From the NCBI RefSeq assembly GCF_052116145.1, contig NZ_JBQKLQ010000002.1, forward strand, positions 308,546 through 372,545: 64,000 nucleotides of DNA, written 5' to 3'. Made by a program: the position numbers and the translations under genes. Each line of letters starts with the position of its first letter. The first letter of the stretch is position 1. Source of the DNA: Fundicoccus sp052116145 (GTDB lineage Bacteria; Bacillota; Bacilli; Lactobacillales; Aerococcaceae). Of the stretch, positions 8,465 to 17,855 are shown piece after piece. The notes beneath the pieces were generated by a model. The model made no database searches and was not told the origin of the DNA. It saw only the letters and a program-made list of their open reading frames with translations.

Positions 8465-9352
8465 TTAAATATCCTCCTCTGTTATTAACTTAGCTGCCTT
8501 AGCTAAAGCAATCACGCGTTCGGCTCGTTCAACAATTGGCTTATCAACCATTTTACCGTTGACTGAAATAACGCCTGAACCTTTTGCTTCTGCTTCACGA
8601 ATGCCCCAAATAACTTCTTTCGCATTTTGAATTTCTTTTTCAGTTGGTGCATAGATTGCATTAACTAATGGAATTTGACGCGGGTTAATGACAGACTTGC
8701 CATCGAAACCTAGTTGTTTAATTAAAGTTACTTCCGCTTGGAAACCTTCAGTATTCTCAACGTCTGAGTAAACTGTGTCGATTGCCGCAATGCCTGCAAT
8801 GCGAGCTGCATGCAAGATCATGTTCCGAGCAAAAAACAGCTCTTGGCCATTGGGGTAACGTCTGGTTTTCATGTTAGTCACATAGTCTTCGGCTCCTAAT
8901 GCAATCCCGATTAAACGGTCAGATGCTAGAGCGATTTCGCGGGCATTCATCACCCCTTCAGCCGACTCAATAGCAGCCATCATTTTCGTCCGACCCACTT
9001 CGATACCGTATCTTTCTTCCACGTCGGTGATGACTTTTGCTACTTCGACGATGTCTTCCGCACGTTCCGTTTTTGGTAAGCGGACCACGTTCACACCGGC
9101 CGTTACAACCGCTTCGATATCTTGGTCACCACCATCTTCTAAGGCATTAATACGGACAACCGTTTCGGTGGCACTGAAGTCGACCGTTTTTAACGCGTTA
9201 TGAACTAAAAGACGTGCGGAATCCTTTTCTTTTAAGGATACAGCATCTTCCAAGTCAAACATAATGGAGTCAGCTCCGTATAAAGGGGCGTCGCGAAGCA
9301 TAGCTGGATTAGCACCCGGCACAAACATCATTGTTCTTCTTAAGCGTTCCAT
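8465..9352 (-). CDS. citE: Citrate lyase beta subunit (citryl-ACP lyase)
   Basis: CitE (295 aa) cleaves citryl-ACP to oxaloacetate and acetyl-ACP. HpcH/HpaI-type TIM-barrel motifs are seen: MMFVPGANPAM at the N-terminus, DLEDAVSLKEKD (metal-binding), RINALEDGG and IESAEGVMNA. The start at 9352 is chosen because GGAAGGAG sits eight bases upstream; it overlaps citD by 13 bases. Confidence 0.95.
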   Translation of the reverse strand: MERLRRTMMFVPGANPAMLRDAPLYGADSIMFDLEDAVSLKEKDSARLLVHNALKTVDFSATETVVRINALEDGGDQDIEAVVTAGVNVVRLPKTERAEDIVEVAKVITDVEERYGIEVGRTKMMAAIESAEGVMNAREIALASDRLIGIALGAEDYVTNMKTRRYPNGQELFFARNMILHAARIAGIAAIDTVYSDVENTEGFQAEVTLIKQLGFDGKSVINPRQIPLVNAIYAPTEKEIQNAKEVIWGIREAEAKGSGVISVNGKMVDKPIVERAERVIALAKAAKLITEEDI

Positions 9353-9648
9353 GAACTGATCTCCTTCCAATCGTAATTTTCTTTACCTGCTGAGCGATAG
9401 ACCGCTGTAATGACACGCGCTTGGATGGTACAATCTAAGGCACCTTTGTCGATGGCTGTAATTTTGGCGGCTTGAACACCTAATTTATTAAGTGTTTCTT
9501 GAATCACAGCACGAATTTGCTTACCGAATTGTTTTTCAACGCTACTATCTAAATCAATGGTAATTGCTTGCTGATTCGTTGGTTCTACGGTAACCATAAT
9601 ATCGCTTGATTCAACCGTACCTGCTACTGCATGTTTGATAAGTTCCAC
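9340..9648 (-). CDS. citD: Citrate lyase gamma subunit (acyl carrier protein)
   Basis: A 102-residue acyl carrier protein that carries the phosphoribosyl-dephospho-CoA group on a serine in the N-terminal part (HAVAGTVESSDIMV, the CitD prosthetic-group motif). The C-terminal RAVIQETLNKLGV and CTIQARVITAVYR match the family. The start is a GTG at 9648, with GGGGTGA upstream; the nearby ATG is in another frame. Confidence 0.94.
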   Translation of the reverse strand: MELIKHAVAGTVESSDIMVTVEPTNQQAITIDLDSSVEKQFGKQIRAVIQETLNKLGVQAAKITAIDKGALDCTIQARVITAVYRSAGKENYDWKEISSWNA

Positions 9649-9667
9649 TCATTTCACCCCATATTAT

Positions 9668-10675
9668 TTATGATATTCTCTGTAGTTTTTTTAAATATTG
9701 ATACGTTGTTTCTGGCAAAAATTCTAACAGTAGCGATTTATTTTGCTCCTCGATAGCTTCTCTTACTCTAGTTGCACTAATCGTTTGGTCATTGACAGCC
9801 AGTCTCGGTATGATTTTCAATGCAAGTTCATCAGCGAACACAGTTTGCATCGCTTGATTGTACACATCGGTCACCGGAGAAAATGGTTCTTCTCCTACAA
9901 AACGCGTCTTAATATCTAAGACCGGCGCAATTCTCATTTTGAATAAGGTCGCATCTAAGGTAGCTTGAGTTTTAGCAAGTGTCATCTGGGCTTTTTCTTT
10001 TAGAAAATAGGAAGGAAAAGTTGCTGAAGATACCATATAGTCTCTAGTCGGTAAAACAGTGACATTTTCTAAATGGTTTATCCCCAGTTTAACCATTGCC
10101 ATCCGATCAGCAGTTGAAAATTCAGATCGATCTTCAGATAAAACGAAGACGTAAACTTGGTCACTACTTTGTGCCGCAATTTCGACTAAATATTGGTGTC
10201 CTTTAGTAAAGGGATTCGCATTCATCACGATGGCACTCCCTCGACCTGATTGCTTATGGTCTTGAAGAAGTTCCAAATAATGACTGAAATTAGGGGTACC
10301 TAGTTCCATAAAAAGAAGCTCGTCGATTTCGATTACGCTTTTGAAGCCTAAGGACTTAAAGATAATCGCATTAGTCGGTTTTGTATAAACGAAAAATTGT
10401 GAATACCCATCTGATCGCATCTGCTCCAATAAATGGTTCAAAATCTTTGCTAGCAAGTTTTCGGCTTGATAAGGTTCGCACACGACAAGGTATTTAATGA
10501 TGTTGCGGTGGTAAGAACCGGTGGCGGCCAAAGTGTCACCATCAAAAATTCCGACAGTGTAATCCACTTCTTCTCCTTCAACTAAATCCGATCGATGCAT
10601 CAAACTAAGCCATTTTTCATAAGCCTGTTTGTCGCGATCAAGCCACATTCTTTTTAATGTATAGATAACTTTCAC
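9668..10675 (-). CDS. citC: [Citrate lyase] ligase (acetylating) CitC
   Basis: CitC (335 aa) acetylates the thiol of the CitD prosthetic group with ATP and acetate, switching citrate lyase on. It has an N-terminal GNAT-like part (residues 1-130) and a C-terminal nucleotidyltransferase core with MNANPFTKGHQYLVE and ISATRVREAI, the HxGH/ISSTxxR-type motifs. The only start matching the family N-terminus is a GTG at 10675 that lies inside the GGGAGGTG Shine-Dalgarno sequence; the next ATG (10648) is 22 bases from it. The true start is therefore uncertain. First gene of the citCDEFX unit. Confidence 0.94.
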   Translation of the reverse strand: MKVIYTLKRMWLDRDKQAYEKWLSLMHRSDLVEGEEVDYTVGIFDGDTLAATGSYHRNIIKYLVVCEPYQAENLLAKILNHLLEQMRSDGYSQFFVYTKPTNAIIFKSLGFKSVIEIDELLFMELGTPNFSHYLELLQDHKQSGRGSAIVMNANPFTKGHQYLVEIAAQSSDQVYVFVLSEDRSEFSTADRMAMVKLGINHLENVTVLPTRDYMVSSATFPSYFLKEKAQMTLAKTQATLDATLFKMRIAPVLDIKTRFVGEEPFSPVTDVYNQAMQTVFADELALKIIPRLAVNDQTISATRVREAIEEQNKSLLLEFLPETTYQYLKKLQRIS

Positions 10676-10817
10676 CTCCCTGTACTAAGACGCAAGAATT
10701 ACTCTTCAATCGCTTCTGACTATTATTATAAAGACAAATAGCAAAAATTGTAGCCTATTTGGACAATCTCTATGTTCTTTTACTGTTTTGCCAATGGTAC
10801 TTACTTACAAACCGCTC

Positions 10818-12152
10818 TTAATCTTCCGTTTGGATTACATCAGCTGGATTGACTCCTTCTCGCACTTTCTTGAGTTTATGATGGTAATCCACCGCTTCTA
10901 ATAGAGGTATCATAATTGCAGCCACGATACCACCGGCAAAGCCATTATTGTATAAGTTAATACCACCATGTAAATAAGAAGTATTACCGACAATGGTAAA
11001 ATGTATTGCCCCCGCCAAAACACCTACCCACACACCATATCGACCAGCGATCGGGGCAACCGTTGTCCCAAACAAACCGGCAATAATAACACTAGTCAAC
11101 GACATATCAAAGCTATTTACGTAGCCCATTAAAGTCACTCCCATTAAAACTGGTATAACATTTCGAGGGTGTTTGCCGAAAGCACCAAAGCCGACAACAG
11201 TCAAAATGCCACCAATTACTGGACCATTCAATTGACCGCCTAAAGCAATCGGATAGGCAACGCTTATGAAACCGAGCAGCGACATATTGATGAGCGCCAA
11301 ACTAAAGCCCTCCTCTTCCATAAAATCGTCCGTTAACTGCCCTGAATGTTGTAATAACTTACCGTAACCTTGAAAGCTCCATGAATTAAGCGATAATCCG
11401 TACAACAGCATCAGAGAAAACAGAAAACATAAGATGAACCCGAAATGTAAGTTATATCCCGATGAATAAAGGGTGACTGGTTCGATTTCATTTCCCATTG
11501 CGCGTAAAACTGAAGTGAAAAGTGTCCCGATTAAGCCACATGTGAAGCCAACATTGTACAAGCTGAAGCCTTTCGTAAAGCTAATCGCATGTTGGGCTAT
11601 GGGTGGCAACATAAAGCCAGCCAAAAAACCAGCCAAACACCCAAAGAAAATACCAAAGAAAATCGGCAAATTCATGTTAAATGTAATCTCACTGACCAAT
11701 GGTCCGAGCGCCGTTCCAAATAAAGCTGCCAATAAGGAGCGTTTAGACGGTATTAGAGTCAGTTTGGCATAAGCAAACGCTCCTATGACAATCGGCATTG
11801 AATTATATAAATTCTTTCCAAACAGCGAAAAACCAGCTACCGTAAGAATGGCGGCCAAAATTGGGCCGTTGATTTCTGCGCGAGTTAGTTTCACAACGAT
11901 TAAGGCATGGATCAACATTAAAGCTGAGTTGAATAAAGTTGGTCCAACTCCAACTAGCGCAAAATAATCCGTAATTAAGTTAGAAGGTGACGTTAAAATT
12001 TTCAATTGACCATTTAAGATTTCACTGGGAGAATTAAACAACAAAGCTACTAATCCTAAGTAACACGCCATTAAAATAAAGAGTCGGTAAATACTAGTTT
12101 GGCTTATTTCTGGTTTTTTCTTTCTATCTTTGCCTAAGTTAAAAACACTCAT
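10818..12152 (-). CDS. DUF1576 polytopic membrane protein in the citrate cluster
   Basis: A 444-residue membrane protein with about a dozen hydrophobic segments and an internal duplication: ALIVVKLTRAEINGPILAAI...FSLFGKNLYNSMPIVIG near residue 85 recurs as ALGGQLNGPVIGGI...FGAFGKHPRNVIPVLMG near residue 305. This matches my memory of the DUF1576 family, for which I know no function. It has its own Shine-Dalgarno (AAAGGAGTGG) and lies between the citrate lyase and oxaloacetate decarboxylase units on the same strand. A role in moving a citrate-pathway metabolite is inference. Confidence 0.7.
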   Translation of the reverse strand: MSVFNLGKDRKKKPEISQTSIYRLFILMACYLGLVALLFNSPSEILNGQLKILTSPSNLITDYFALVGVGPTLFNSALMLIHALIVVKLTRAEINGPILAAILTVAGFSLFGKNLYNSMPIVIGAFAYAKLTLIPSKRSLLAALFGTALGPLVSEITFNMNLPIFFGIFFGCLAGFLAGFMLPPIAQHAISFTKGFSLYNVGFTCGLIGTLFTSVLRAMGNEIEPVTLYSSGYNLHFGFILCFLFSLMLLYGLSLNSWSFQGYGKLLQHSGQLTDDFMEEEGFSLALINMSLLGFISVAYPIALGGQLNGPVIGGILTVVGFGAFGKHPRNVIPVLMGVTLMGYVNSFDMSLTSVIIAGLFGTTVAPIAGRYGVWVGVLAGAIHFTIVGNTSYLHGGINLYNNGFAGGIVAAIMIPLLEAVDYHHKLKKVREGVNPADVIQTED

Positions 12153-12307
12153 AAATCCACTCCTTTTGAACAGTTTAGCTATAACGTTAATTCAAATTTC
12201 TCTAGTTGTTAATATCCTAGCATACGCTTTCATGATTATCTATGAAGTGATTGTTCCTTTAGTGTGTTGGGCTTAATGATTAAACTTAATCGGCAGAATG
12301 ATTTGAT

Positions 12308-12356
12308 AAAAAAAATACCTCTTTGCTCGTAGCTTGGCCTACAAGAAAGAGGTATT
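12308..12356 (-). terminator. Terminator after oadB
   Basis: ATACCTCTTT pairs with AAAGAGGTAT, with an inner stem around TCGTAG/CTAC. The minus strand continues with eight U. It separates the oad operon from the DUF1576 gene. Confidence 0.85.
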
Positions 12357-12374
12357 AAAATGATCAAAAATAGG

Positions 12375-13505
12375 TTAACCGAAGAAAGAAAGCAAGACAC
12401 CTGCCGCTACTGCTGAACCGATTACTCCAGCAACGTTTGGTCCCATAGCATGCATTAAAAGATAATTGTTTGGATTATATTTCGAGCCTTCTTTTTGTAC
12501 GACACGAGCCGCCATTGGGACCGCTGAAACGCCGGCTGCACCAATTAATGGGTTGATTTTTCCGTTCGTTAATTTGTACATAACTTTACCCAGTAAGACA
12601 CCTGAAGCCGTTCCAACTGCAAAAGCAACCAATCCTAAAACAATAATGGTCAACGTAGTCGTAGATAAAAGGATCTCTGCCGTTGCTTTAGCTCCTACCG
12701 TAATGCCTAAAATAATCGTTATCGTATACATAAAGGAATTTTGCAAGGTTTCTGTAATTTTAGGGACTTGACCACTTTCTTTGATTAAGTTACCTAACAT
12801 CAACATCCCGATCAAAGTGGTGGCTGATGGAATGAGCAAACTAACAAACAGTGTCGTTACAATTGGGAATAAAATCTTTTCGACTTTAGACACGACACGT
12901 ACTTGTTTCATTACTACACGACGTTCTTCATCTGTCGTTAAGAAACGCATAATGGGCGGTTGGATAATCGGCACTAGCGCCATATAAGAATAGGCTGCTA
13001 GAGCAATCGCCGGTAATAGATGCGGAGCTAGTTGAGTGGTCGTATAAATCGCCGTCGGACCATCCGCTCCCCCAATAATACCAATGGATGAGGCTTCTTC
13101 TGGTGTCATCCCTAAAGCAATCGCACCAAAAAATGCAAAGAAGATACCAAATTGCGCCGCTCCACCTAATAAAAGAGTTTTAGGATTGGCTAGTAAAGGA
13201 CCAAAATCAGTCGATGCACCTAAACAGAGGAAAATTAAGGGCGGATAAATCCCTAAGTCTACTCCTTGGTATAAGTAGTAGAGTAAGCCACCATCTGAAG
13301 CACTCGTAGGTTCGCTCATTAACCCACCTAAAGGTAAGTTAACTAATAACATTCCAAAGGCAATTGGGATTAGCAGATAAGGCTCATAGCCTTTTTTGAT
13401 TGACAAATATAAGAAAACAAGTGCAATTCCAATCATAGTGATTTCACCAAATGTTATATTGGCAATCCCAGACGATTGGATTAATTCATTAAAAACTTGT
13501 AGCAT
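12375..13505 (-). CDS. oadB: Na+-pumping oxaloacetate decarboxylase beta subunit
   Basis: A 376-residue integral membrane subunit. It decarboxylates carboxybiotin and couples this to Na+ export. Signature segments include LGASTDFGPLLANP, the conserved IGIIGGADGPTAIYTT (the Asp needed for Na+ transport), and PLIGAAGVSAVPMAARV near the C-terminus. The order oadA-oadG-biotin protein-oadB on one strand with short gaps forms a complete pump. It removes the oxaloacetate made by citrate lyase and yields pyruvate and CO2. Confidence 0.95.
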   Translation of the reverse strand: MLQVFNELIQSSGIANITFGEITMIGIALVFLYLSIKKGYEPYLLIPIAFGMLLVNLPLGGLMSEPTSASDGGLLYYLYQGVDLGIYPPLIFLCLGASTDFGPLLANPKTLLLGGAAQFGIFFAFFGAIALGMTPEEASSIGIIGGADGPTAIYTTTQLAPHLLPAIALAAYSYMALVPIIQPPIMRFLTTDEERRVVMKQVRVVSKVEKILFPIVTTLFVSLLIPSATTLIGMLMLGNLIKESGQVPKITETLQNSFMYTITIILGITVGAKATAEILLSTTTLTIIVLGLVAFAVGTASGVLLGKVMYKLTNGKINPLIGAAGVSAVPMAARVVQKEGSKYNPNNYLLMHAMGPNVAGVIGSAVAAGVLLSFFG

Positions 13506-13525
13506 ATTTTAATGCCCCCTCATAA

Positions 13526-13873
13526 TTATAAGCTGAAAAGGACATCATCAGATTCGACAGCTTGTCCTTCGGTAACAAGAATCTCGCTAATGGTACCGTC
13601 TTCTGGTGCAATGATTTCATTTTCCATCTTCATGGCTTCTAAAATAATAACCGCCTCACCTTTTTTAACTTGTTGACCTGGTCTTGCAAGCACTTTAAAG
13701 ATGTTACCTGCCATTGGCGAGTTGACCTGTAAGCCACTTGTTGAAGCTGGAGCTGCTGGAGCAGGTACGGCTGCAGGGGCAGGTGCAACTTGACTTTTTT
13801 CGGACTGACTAATTTCTTCTACTGTGACACGGTATAATGTTCCATCGATTTCTACTTCGTATTGATTCTTCAT
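13526..13873 (-). CDS. Biotin carboxyl carrier subunit of oxaloacetate decarboxylase
   Basis: A 115-residue protein with an Ala/Pro-rich flexible hinge (residues about 30-46) and a biotinyl domain holding EAMKMEN, whose Lys carries biotin. It shuttles the carboxyl group from OadA to OadB. In many bacteria this domain is fused to OadA; here OadA is short and the carrier is a separate gene, as in other Lactobacillales citrate loci. Ribosome binding site TTGGAGG. Confidence 0.93.
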   Translation of the reverse strand: MKNQYEVEIDGTLYRVTVEEISQSEKSQVAPAPAAVPAPAAPASTSGLQVNSPMAGNIFKVLARPGQQVKKGEAVIILEAMKMENEIIAPEDGTISEILVTEGQAVESDDVLFSL

Positions 13874-13889
13874 TTGTTAAAGCCTCCAA

Positions 13890-14171
13890 TTATATTTTCT
13901 TTGTTTTAATTTCTTGTGCTTTTTTTTCAAAAATAATACTCATGAGCAAAGCCACTTTTTCTGGTGGTAAACCTTGCGCTTCTGTTTGTGTTACGGGTGC
14001 ACTAGCTACGGGTGCTGCTGGCAAGGGTGTTTTGGCAGGTACGGGTATATACTTGTCGACTAGCTTGCCTATGAGGGTAAGTAATACTCCTAAGCTGGCT
14101 AGTATCAGAAAGACGGTCGTCATCGCGACAATCATCAGATAGACACCGTCGATAATTGTGAAATCTGTCAA
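13890..14171 (-). CDS. oadG: Oxaloacetate decarboxylase gamma subunit (OadG family)
   Basis: A 93-residue protein with one N-terminal membrane helix (GVYLMIVAMTTVFLILASLG), a Pro/Ala linker and a polar tail ending KAQEIKTKKI. The small gamma subunit holds the complex together. The start is a TTG at 14171 preceded by AAAGGAGAG at good spacing; no ATG is available in frame. Confidence 0.82.
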   Translation of the reverse strand: MTDFTIIDGVYLMIVAMTTVFLILASLGVLLTLIGKLVDKYIPVPAKTPLPAAPVASAPVTQTEAQGLPPEKVALLMSIIFEKKAQEIKTKKI

Positions 14172-14187
14172 ATTGGGCTCTCCTTTC

Positions 14188-15591
14188 TCATAACGTTCTT
14201 ACTGAGATTCTAGTAATTCCATTTGTGGGTTTAGTTTCTTTTGGCGCATACTTTTCTTTCAGATAAGTTAAACCAACTTGAGGGAATAAAGCATATGTTA
14301 AAATATCTTCTTCGGTCTTCGCTAAATCGCCTAACTCTGCTTTCAAGCTTGGCATCTCTGCTTCTAGTAAATCAGCCGGACGAACTGTTAGTACTTCATC
14401 ATCACCAATGATTTTTTGTTGAACCTCAGGATCAATCGTTCCTGGAGGCGTTCCATATTTGCCATGTACGTAATCTTTGATTTCATTTGGAACGATTTTG
14501 TAACGTTCATTGACCAAAATATTAAAGGAAGCTTGTGTTCCGACCATTTGACTTAAAGGTGTCACCAGTGGTGGGTAGCCTAAATCTTGGCGTACTTTTG
14601 GTACTTCTCTTAAAACACTTTCATACTTGTCAACTGCATTTGCTTGTTTTAACTGTGAATATAAGTTAGACAACATGCCACCTGGCACTTGATAAAGTAG
14701 TGTTTTTGGTTCTGTCTCGAGCATTTTGCGGTCAAAGACGTCTGATGCCACATATTTATCACGAATTGGTTTAAAGTAGTCGGCAATATCTTCCATTTTT
14801 TTAAGGTCGACGGACAACTCATAACCGTATTCATTCAATACAAAGGCCATCGTTTCGGAAGCTGGTTGACTCGTTCCACCCGAGAAAGGTGAAATCGCAC
14901 AATCGATAATGTCTGCTCCTGCTTCTGCAGCGGCTAAATAAGTCATTTCTGCCGTTCCACTTGTCGCATGTGTATGGATATTCAAGGGCACCGTGATAAC
15001 TTTCTTTAAGTTCGTCACTAAATCCTTTGCTACTTTAGGTGTCATAATACCGGCCATGTCTTTAATACAAATAGAGTCGGCCCCCATATCGATTAGCGTT
15101 AAAGCAAGTTCTTGAAAATATTCCATCGTATGAACTGGGCTGATTGTGTAACAAATCGCTAATTGAGCATGTTTGCCAGCTTTTTTAACAGCTTTCACTG
15201 ATGTTTCGAGGTTACGCACATCGTTTAACGCATCGAAAATTCTAAATACATCAATACCTGCTTCAGCCGCTTTTGCTACAAAGGACTCTACTACATCATC
15301 AGCATAATGGCGGTAACCAATTAAATTTTGACCACGCAATAACATTTGTAACTTAGTATGTTTGGCCCGTTTTTTGATTTCACGGAGTCGTTCCCATGGA
15401 TCTTCTTTCAAAAAACGAATGGCTGCATCATAAGTTGCGCCACCCCAACACTCTAGAGCTTCATAACCTACCAGATCCATTTGTTCAATGATTGGCAACA
15501 TATCACTTGTCGACATTCTCGTAGCCATTAAACTTTGATGCCCATCTCTTAAAACAGTTTCTGTCATCTGGATTTTCTTTTGTGAATTCAT
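14188..15591 (-). CDS. oadA: Oxaloacetate decarboxylase alpha subunit (carboxyltransferase)
   Basis: A 467-residue carboxyltransferase that moves the carboxyl of oxaloacetate to biotin. Visible motifs are ETVLRDGHQSLMATRM at the N-terminus, ECWGGATYDAAIRFL, CIKDMAGIMTP with the biotin-carboxylating Lys, and the metal ligands NIHTHATSG. It lacks the C-terminal biotin domain, which is encoded separately two genes downstream. First gene of its operon, with a long divergent control region upstream. Confidence 0.95.
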   Translation of the reverse strand: MNSQKKIQMTETVLRDGHQSLMATRMSTSDMLPIIEQMDLVGYEALECWGGATYDAAIRFLKEDPWERLREIKKRAKHTKLQMLLRGQNLIGYRHYADDVVESFVAKAAEAGIDVFRIFDALNDVRNLETSVKAVKKAGKHAQLAICYTISPVHTMEYFQELALTLIDMGADSICIKDMAGIMTPKVAKDLVTNLKKVITVPLNIHTHATSGTAEMTYLAAAEAGADIIDCAISPFSGGTSQPASETMAFVLNEYGYELSVDLKKMEDIADYFKPIRDKYVASDVFDRKMLETEPKTLLYQVPGGMLSNLYSQLKQANAVDKYESVLREVPKVRQDLGYPPLVTPLSQMVGTQASFNILVNERYKIVPNEIKDYVHGKYGTPPGTIDPEVQQKIIGDDEVLTVRPADLLEAEMPSLKAELGDLAKTEEDILTYALFPQVGLTYLKEKYAPKETKPTNGITRISVRTL

Positions 15592-15833
15592 ATGTTTTTA
15601 TTTACCTCCAAATTCTCGTATTGATAAATATAATCTCTTTAGTCATCATACTTGAATGATTCAAAGATAGTCAATGAAACTCGATGGAAAAACACCTTAA
15701 AAACACATCAACTCAAACTTCATGGAGATGTACCTTAATAGAAATAAGACGGGTCTAAGCTCTAAAAGATGAGGATATTAGTTTGGTAAGGTATTGGTCG
15801 GTGTTCTTTTGCTGTACTTTTATAAATTTCTAT

Positions 15834-15847
15834 TGTAATCGGTTACT
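15834..15847 (+). promoter_or_regulatory. Catabolite response element (cre)
   Basis: TGTAATCGGTTACT agrees with the CcpA consensus TGWAANCGNTNWCA at all but the last base. A second, weaker match on the minus strand lies at 16049-16062. Glucose repression of citrate use through CcpA is established in enterococci and lactobacilli. Confidence 0.6.
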
Positions 15848-16072
15848 TTATTGCGTAATCTTGGAATTGTTCAATATTACTATTTTATGAGCAATGCTCG
15901 CGTGGTTTTTTTACTGTTTTTTTCAATTTACATATGGCAAGTTGTGACATTATTGAGTATGCTTACGTTGTTTATTGTGTGATTTTTTGAACAGATGAAA
16001 TTGAAAATAAATCAGTTTTTAGAAAGTGAGGGTAGGGTTGTATTTGAAAGTAAACCGTTTCAGCTATTTAGT

Positions 16073-16100
16073 CTGACAAAATGTATTTATTATATAAGAT
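16073..16100 (+). promoter_or_regulatory. Putative promoter of the citrate transporter
   Basis: CTGACA (16073-16078) and TAAGAT (16095-16100), 16 bases apart, lie 33 bases before the transporter ATG and just downstream of a cre-like sequence. Confidence 0.4.
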
Positions 16101-16132
16101 AACTAGAATGTATGTAAAATTAGGAGGATATT

Positions 16133-17434
16133 ATGAATATAGCTATTATAGGTTTTGTGTTAATTATTATTTTAATGTATGTGTTGATCGCCGAGAAGAT
16201 GTCTCCACCGATGGCTTTTATTGTTTTACCATTGATTGCCGCCATTCTCACTGGTGCAAACATTGCGGATATTAGTCTGTATGTCAGTGAAGGATTAGGT
16301 TCCATTTTAAATACAGCGGTTCTGTTCCTTTTCTCAATTTCATTCTTTACTTTAATGTCTGAACAAGGATTATTTGACCCTTTAGTCGATTTTGTTATCA
16401 GTAAAGTCGGAAATAAAATTACAGCAATTTTCCTTGCAGTCATTGCCGTTGCAGCTGTGGCCCACTTAGATGGTAGTGGAGCTTCTACTTACCTTATTGC
16501 AATTCCAGCTTTCAAACCAATTATGGATCGTTTAGGCGTAAGACCGGAAGTCTTTTTAGGAACTATTGTTGGTTTAATGGCTGCGATGAATATCATTCCT
16601 TGGGGTGGACCTACCATTCGTGCAGCATCAGTTGCTCAAGTAGAAGTGTTTGATTTATACGCTTTCATCTTTCCAGCTGTTGCCGTGATGTTCATCATAG
16701 CGATTGTAATTGCTGTGATTAGTTCTAAACGCAAAAGAATTGGTGGTACTACTTTAGGTAGTGAACTTAACCTTGCAGATATTGCGGGCGATGTAACACA
16801 AGAGCCTAAAACAAGTAAAGGCCTTTTCATGTATAACTTAGCAGTTACTCTTGTAATGTTAGCACTCTTATTCATCGACATTGGTTTACCAATGCACTTT
16901 ATCTTCATGGTTGCTTATGCTTTCGCGATTTTAGGTAACTTTAAATCTGTTAAAGAACAAAACGGTAAAATCAAAGAATACGGTACCAACGCAATTGTTA
17001 TGACAATGACCTTATTCGCTGTCGGAATCTTTATCGGGGTAATCGAAAACTCAGGCATGGTTGAAGCAATGGCAACGATGGTCATCAACGCTTTACCTGA
17101 AGCTATCGCACCACATACCCACTGGTTCCTAGCTCTATTCTCAGTACCATTAATGATGGTTCTTGGAACTGATGCTTTCTACTTCGCCTTATTACCGATT
17201 GTAATCGGAATTGTAGAACCATTTGGCATTTCACCAGAAGTAGTAGCAGCAACCTTCTTGATTACAGGTACTTACGGTACTTACATCAGCCCAACTGTGG
17301 CAGCTAACTATGTTGGGGTTTCCTTAGCGGGTACAACGATTGGTGAGCATATTAAAGCTAACCTACCTATTATGTGGGCTTCAAGTATTGTAACGCTTGT
17401 CTTAGCTACTTTATTAGGTGTTGTCCAGTTCTAA
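16133..17434 (+). CDS. CitMHS-family citrate transporter
   Basis: A 433-residue secondary transporter with about 11-12 membrane segments. AHLDGSGASTYLIAIPAF and NIIPWGGPTIRAA are conserved substrate-region motifs of the CitMHS family, which imports citrate complexed with a divalent cation in exchange with protons. AGGAGG lies six bases before the ATG. It is divergent from oadA and followed by citO and citG, so it is the likely entry route for the pathway. Which metal-citrate complex it prefers cannot be read from the sequence. Confidence 0.88.
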   Translation: MNIAIIGFVLIIILMYVLIAEKMSPPMAFIVLPLIAAILTGANIADISLYVSEGLGSILNTAVLFLFSISFFTLMSEQGLFDPLVDFVISKVGNKITAIFLAVIAVAAVAHLDGSGASTYLIAIPAFKPIMDRLGVRPEVFLGTIVGLMAAMNIIPWGGPTIRAASVAQVEVFDLYAFIFPAVAVMFIIAIVIAVISSKRKRIGGTTLGSELNLADIAGDVTQEPKTSKGLFMYNLAVTLVMLALLFIDIGLPMHFIFMVAYAFAILGNFKSVKEQNGKIKEYGTNAIVMTMTLFAVGIFIGVIENSGMVEAMATMVINALPEAIAPHTHWFLALFSVPLMMVLGTDAFYFALLPIVIGIVEPFGISPEVVAATFLITGTYGTYISPTVAANYVGVSLAGTTIGEHIKANLPIMWASSIVTLVLATLLGVVQF

Positions 17435-17481
17435 TTGATCTCAGTTCATGTAAAATAACAATCCATAGATAGCATTCGACA

Positions 17482-17524
17482 GAATAGGTTGATGAAAAGC
17501 AAATGCTTTTCATCAACCTATTCT
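17482..17524 (+). terminator. Palindromic terminator-like hairpin
   Basis: A perfect inverted repeat, AATAGGTTGATGAAAAGC paired with its complement, lies just after the transporter gene. The U-tract (TTTTTTT) is displaced by about 9 bases. Confidence 0.65.
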
Positions 17525-17855
17525 TATCGATTTTTTTATTTCTTTTATAACTGATTAGACTGATTTTTTTGCTAGTGAGACCTTCTTTCCAATGACTGAA
17601 GAGTGGTTCATTGCTATATCTAAGCCACAATAATTACGTTATAATAAATGCAAGTATATTTCGCTTGTTTTATTTAATCACCGTATCTACCCATCCCGAG
17701 CTCGGAAAAATACAAAGGCGACTGGACATTACCGTCCTTTAAATCCCCCTTTCTCCCTATATTCCTACTTCGTCACTTAGTTGAAACTGTTCACGTAGTT
17801 ATTAAAGAAACTGATTTAGTCGTCAATTAGTTAGGCCAGCAATAAAGGAGCGTTT

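Larger units (their letters stand above)
15592..16132. other. Divergent control region of the citrate genes
   Basis: A 540-bp AT-rich region between oadA and the citrate transporter. Besides the cre-like sites and promoter listed separately I see no open frame. AT-rich sequences here are candidates for CitO binding, but I cannot point to a specific operator. Confidence 0.5.
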
